Positions 60,860 to 64,000 of a DNA stretch of 64,000 nt are shown piece by piece. Source of the stretch: Sedimenticola selenatireducens DSM 17993 (GTDB taxonomy: Bacteria; Pseudomonadota; Gammaproteobacteria; Chromatiales; Chromatiaceae). Where the stretch lies: positions 134-64,133 of the forward strand of contig NZ_ATZE01000002.1 of the NCBI RefSeq assembly GCF_000428045.1, read 5' to 3'. Positions within the stretch are counted from its first letter, which is position 1. Each line of letters begins with the position of its first letter. A program made the position numbers and the translations under genes. Below the pieces are notes generated by a model. That model saw nothing but the letters and a program-made list of their open reading frames with translations. It had not been told where the DNA came from and did not search any database.

Positions 60860-62211
60860 AGTCCCTTGATGAATACTTTGGAATTGCGCTGATAGTTATA
60901 CAGCTGCTGCTTGGCCATCGGCAGGGTATTGACCTGGGTCGGAACGAATCCCCGCTCCCGGAACCAGTGTGCCGTCTGGGTGGTAAGCACGAACAGCCGG
61001 TTGATGCCGGCACTCAGCGCCCGCCTCTCCATGTGGGCGAGCAGGGCGTCGCCGCGCCCGCTGTTGCGGTAAGCCGGATGCACCGCGACACCGGCCAGTT
61101 CGCCGATCCGCTCCTCCACATAGGGATGCAGGGAGGCGCAGCCGATAATGGTGCCATCCAGCTCCACCACGGTGAAGCGCTCAATTTCGGTTTCCAGCAG
61201 ATCCCGTGAACGGCGTACCAGGGTGCCGTTGGTCTCCAGTGGCCCGAGCAGCTCCAGAATGCCGCCGATGTCGTCGATGCGCGCGCCGCGAATCTCTTCA
61301 TAGGGTTCGGCGGTCAGCAGGGTGCCGACACCATCACGGGTGAACAGCTCCTTGAGCAGGGCGCCATCCATCTGGCGTCCGATCAAGTGGGTCCGTTTGA
61401 CTCCGCCCCGGCACGCTTTTACCGCGCAGTTCAACTGCTGCACCAGCTCCTCCGGCAGGCTTCTGCGCCGCTGCATTATCGACTCCACCTCCCGTGGTAT
61501 CACATTGGTCAGTACTTTCCCCCGGGTGTCGGTGACCCCCTTGCCTTCGATCAGCATAATCAGTTTGTCGGCACCAAGGGCAATGGCCACGGCACTGGCC
61601 ACGTCGGCTGCGCCGAGATTGAACACCTCGCCGGTGGGTGAATAGCCCAGTGATGGCACCAGGGCGATGGCGCCCGCATCCACCACGCGCTGGATCGCGT
61701 CGGCGTCGATACGCCGCACCATGCCGGTGTGGCCGTAATCTATCCCGTTGCGGATGCCGATCGGTTGCGCAGTGACGAAGTTGCCGGAGACCACCCGGAT
61801 ATGCACCCCCGCCATGGGTGAGTTGGCCAGTCCCATGGAGAGGCGTGCTTCAATCTCGACCCGCACCGCGCCGGTGGCGTCCTTGACGCAGGCCAGCGCC
61901 GCCTCATCGGTGACGCGCAGACCGTTGATGTATTGCATTTCAGTCTGGTGCAGCCCGAGCCGCTCTTCAATCTGCGGACGTGCACCGTGCACCAGCACCA
62001 GCTTGATGCCGAGTCCGTGCATCAGGGAGATGTCATGAATCAGATCGGCGAAGCTCTCCTCGGCTACCGCCTCGCCGCCGAACAGGATGACCACCGTCTT
62101 GCCCCGGTGGGCATGAATATAGGGTGATGAGTTGCGAAACCAATCGACGAAAGGGTCATGCTTGTTTTTTCTATTATTTGCCACGCGTACTGTTCCCGTT
62201 AGCGCCAACAT
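60856..62211 (-). CDS. argA: Amino-acid N-acetyltransferase (N-acetylglutamate synthase)
   Basis: The 451-residue protein has an N-terminal amino-acid-kinase domain (about 35-295, KTVVILFGGEAVAEESFADL, KLVLVHGARPQIEERL) and a C-terminal GNAT domain (about 305-450). The GNAT loop is VAVHPAYRNSGRGDALLAHM, followed by FVLTTQTAHWFRERGF. It makes N-acetylglutamate, the first step of arginine synthesis, and is inhibited by arginine in relatives. It is coupled by a four-base overlap to a cation transporter, an unusual partner. Confidence 0.96.
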   Translation of the reverse strand: MLALTGTVRVANNRKNKHDPFVDWFRNSSPYIHAHRGKTVVILFGGEAVAEESFADLIHDISLMHGLGIKLVLVHGARPQIEERLGLHQTEMQYINGLRVTDEAALACVKDATGAVRVEIEARLSMGLANSPMAGVHIRVVSGNFVTAQPIGIRNGIDYGHTGMVRRIDADAIQRVVDAGAIALVPSLGYSPTGEVFNLGAADVASAVAIALGADKLIMLIEGKGVTDTRGKVLTNVIPREVESIMQRRRSLPEELVQQLNCAVKACRGGVKRTHLIGRQMDGALLKELFTRDGVGTLLTAEPYEEIRGARIDDIGGILELLGPLETNGTLVRRSRDLLETEIERFTVVELDGTIIGCASLHPYVEERIGELAGVAVHPAYRNSGRGDALLAHMERRALSAGINRLFVLTTQTAHWFRERGFVPTQVNTLPMAKQQLYNYQRNSKVFIKGL

Positions 62212-62410
62212 TCAGGGTGAAGGTCCAAGTCTGGCCTGAGCCCTTAATGTAAACTGCATTACGGAATAATTCGAGCGCTTAACCCGAGATAATCAGGCAT
62301 TGCCTGATCTATCAGGTTACGTTGCTGGCTGCTTGATCGGCTGATGCTGTGACCCGATGCCTGGTCATGGGGCGCCCCGTGGGCGCCGGGAATCATTTCA
62401 CCGATCGGAA

Positions 62411-62456
62411 GGCGGGCACGGCCCGCACTGTAAAGTGGGTTTGGAGGATGCCCGCC
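62411..62456. repeat. Imperfect palindrome with GGCGGGCA ends
   Basis: GGCGGGCA (62411-62418) is inverted as TGCCCGCC (62449-62456) in the gap between argA and the small membrane protein gene. It resembles a REP-type sequence but no second copy was found in the window. Confidence 0.45.
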
Positions 62457-62495
62457 CCACGAAAGCGTGACGGAGACGCAACCCCCGGCAGACTC

Positions 62496-62774
62496 CTAGC
62501 CATCGTACGGCGAGATCTTGTCCATCAGGTCTTGTCCGATTTTGCCCAGGTAGGCATAGCTGCGTACGGCGAGCAGGCCGAGGAATAGCACCCACCAGTT
62601 CCAGAAAGCGAAGCCGGCCGCAATGAGCGTGATGGCGGCAATAAAGGAACCGATCAGAGCCCAGAAATAGATAATCATGCCGAAACCGTCATAACCACTA
62701 AACAGTGATTGCAGGCGAGCTTCAGCTGTACGGGGGGAGTGTCTTGAAGCGAGCGGGGGAGATTTGTGAGACAT
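62496..62774 (-). CDS. Small membrane protein of unknown function
   Basis: The 92-residue protein has two membrane helices (about 30-55 and 58-72) with a polar N-terminus and a charged end (GKIGQDLMDKISPYDG). An AGGAGCACC ribosome site precedes the start. I recognise no family. Confidence 0.7.
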   Translation of the reverse strand: MSHKSPPLASRHSPRTAEARLQSLFSGYDGFGMIIYFWALIGSFIAAITLIAAGFAFWNWWVLFLGLLAVRSYAYLGKIGQDLMDKISPYDG

Positions 62775-62945
62775 GGTTTGGTGCTCCTGTCTGTGTCGAT
62801 TTCAATATGCTGTCATCCTCGCGGACTCAGCGTCTGTTTCTGCTCCCCTTGCACGGTGTTGTTTCAGCATTGCCAGATCAGTGAAGCTCCCCGGGGCTGG
62901 TGATCAAATTGCTGGGGCAGACCGCGGCCTGTGGGGCGGTGAGCA

Positions 62946-63455
62946 TTAGAATTGCCAGTCAATCTTGCTCGGGAGCGGTTTGCCCCTGTCGTTCACCGAG
63001 GTGGTATCACCGCACCACTCGATGTCGGGAATGACCGACTCCACCAGTGGAAAAAGGCTCTGCTCTTCAATCTCCATCTGTTCCCGGAACGCCCGGACAA
63101 AGTCGTCGGTAAGTTGCCGCAGTCGGTCGGGAGAAAGCCAGCTACCCTCTTGTGCCGTACGGATGTCGTTTTCCAGCGCCTCGCCACTGTCAATCACCGA
63201 TTGATGGATTGCCTCCAATTCGGTCACTATCTGCCCTCTCGGGCCGGCGTATTGTAAAAGCGTCTGCCACAGCGCCTGCTCTTCCGCCTGGTGGCGGCCC
63301 TTCAGGCCAGGTTTCAGGTAGGTGATCAACTCGATGAGTTCGGCATAATCCGGTTCGTTGTCCTGTTCCACGCCGTCAACAATACCTATCAGGTAGTTTA
63401 GCAGCGCCGAAAAACGCAGGTGATCCCACTTGAGTAATTCGAGCAGATGCTTCAT
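62946..63455 (-). CDS. Hemerythrin HHE-domain protein
   Basis: The 169-residue helical protein has hemerythrin-like metal ligands: KWDHLRFSALLNYL, GRHQAEEQALW, ELEAIHQSVID and EQMEIEEQSLFPLVE. Such proteins bind a di-iron centre and may store or sense oxygen or nitric oxide, or repair iron-sulfur clusters. The ATG at 63455 (MKHLLELLKWDH) is the family start. It is divergent from the LysR gene across an AT-rich gap. Confidence 0.88.
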   Translation of the reverse strand: MKHLLELLKWDHLRFSALLNYLIGIVDGVEQDNEPDYAELIELITYLKPGLKGRHQAEEQALWQTLLQYAGPRGQIVTELEAIHQSVIDSGEALENDIRTAQEGSWLSPDRLRQLTDDFVRAFREQMEIEEQSLFPLVESVIPDIEWCGDTTSVNDRGKPLPSKIDWQF

Positions 63456-63661
63456 CAGTGTCAGTGCCCCGCTGCATGAATTGACCGGGAAAGGCAAGGG
63501 AGGGGGTATCCTGCAGGATTAGTACGTATCCTCCCATTTCGTGAGTTTGTCCTACGGATCCACCCTATCCCAGGGTTTTTGATTACACAAACGATAAATA
63601 ATCAACGTTAATATTAAATATTGTTATATTATATTCGGCGGACGCTTTCGGTGGTGACTCG

Positions 63662-64000
63662 ATGGATATTGAATTTGCACGTACCTTTCTAAAAGTGGTG
63701 GATACCGGAAGTTTTATCCGGGCCGCGAAAACCCTGCATGTCACCCAGGCGGCCGTGAGTCGTAGAATCCGTACCCTGGAGGAGTATCTCGGTTGCGATC
63801 TCTTCGTCCGCAACAAGGCTGGTGCCGTGTTGACTCCCAGTGGCAGGCGGTTTCTCCGTTATGCCGCCAATATGGTCCAGACCCTCGAGCGTGCCAGGCA
63901 CGAGATCGGTGTGGCCCGGGAATTCAATGGCTCCTTGACCATTGGCGGGCGCTTTGGCCTGTGGGACGGGCTGCTGCTGCGTCTGCTGGAGAACATGCGC
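63662..64000 (+). CDS. LysR-family transcriptional regulator (partial, runs off the window)
   Basis: The first 113 residues are present, with no stop before the edge. The N-terminal helix-turn-helix reads MDIEFARTFLKVVDTGSFIR, then AAKTLHVTQAAVSRRIRTLEEYLGCDLFVRNK and LTPSGRRFLRYA, a typical LysR DNA-binding domain. The effector-binding domain lies outside the window. It is divergent from the hemerythrin gene and may control it. Confidence 0.92.
   Translation, partial: MDIEFARTFLKVVDTGSFIRAAKTLHVTQAAVSRRIRTLEEYLGCDLFVRNKAGAVLTPSGRRFLRYAANMVQTLERARHEIGVAREFNGSLTIGGRFGLWDGLLLRLLENMR

Noticed and set aside
1-64000. CRISPR array, prophage or IS element
   Set aside because: No regularly spaced repeats, transposase, integrase or phage structural genes were recognised.

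Overview
The window looks like chromosome from a free-living, respiring gammaproteobacterium. Housekeeping genes (gltA, pyrC, hisI, argA, rimO, dusA, ispH-fkpB, fur), a complete Pseudomonas-type minor-pilin operon, a DUF1820 protein and many c-type cytochromes support this. The cytochrome set and the PEP-CTERM genes resemble sulfur-oxidising lineages (Chromatiales or Sedimenticola-like). That placement is inference, not read from a marker gene. No phage, IS transposase, rRNA operon or CRISPR array was seen.

Layout. 0.3-4.2 kb: a Pat-type protein acyltransferase diverges from a histone-deacetylase-family protein. 4.3-9.0 kb: a leftward TRAP operon with a TatT lipoprotein, a DctP receptor, an embedded cupin and DctQ/DctM. 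A foldback repeat sits between tatT and dctP, and a second copy lies near 3.1 kb. 9.1-15.5 kb: bolA, an ankyrin lipoprotein, DUF1820, fur, hisI, gloB, pyrC and a two-domain QueD-like protein. 15.8-18 kb: a chemoreceptor. 18.1-21.2 kb: an AT-richer block holding a 60-residue twin-arginine peptide, a PqqD-like/HprK-like fusion kinase and a nucleotidyltransferase, ending at tRNA-Thr(CGT). 21.3-29.1 kb: a Fur-family regulator, then fimT-pilV-pilW-pilX-pilY1-pilY2-pilE. 29.3-39.7 kb: ispH, fkpB, a cobalamin adenosyltransferase, rimO, a kinase/P-loop fusion, dusA, stress proteins, hinT and several very small genes. 40-46 kb: gltA, then an RMD1 - GNAT/C39 peptidase - RLAN/ATP-grasp operon. 46.1-52.1 kb: a cytochrome island. 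52.2-64 kb: an M48 protease, an extradiol dioxygenase, PrsT and a PEP-CTERM protein behind a sigma-54-like promoter, mgtE, a CDF transporter, argA, a hemerythrin protein and the start of a LysR gene.

How genes may work together. The acyltransferase and deacetylase could form an acylation/deacylation pair. The cytochrome island encodes an apparent chain from NAD(P)H through FAD and 2Fe-2S to a haem-b membrane protein and an eight-haem periplasmic cytochrome, beside a b561/diheme cytochrome pair. The RMD1/GNAT-C39/ATP-grasp trio looks like a peptide-tagging and peptide-cleaving system. The best candidates for a poorly described system are the peptide/PqqD-HprK/nucleotidyltransferase block beside the tRNA and the ATP-grasp trio. 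Noteworthy non-coding signals are the hairpin-modular foldback repeat, a 37-bp perfect palindrome with ATG codons at both ends, and a 46-residue CxxC membrane peptide preceded by an amber-interrupted small frame.
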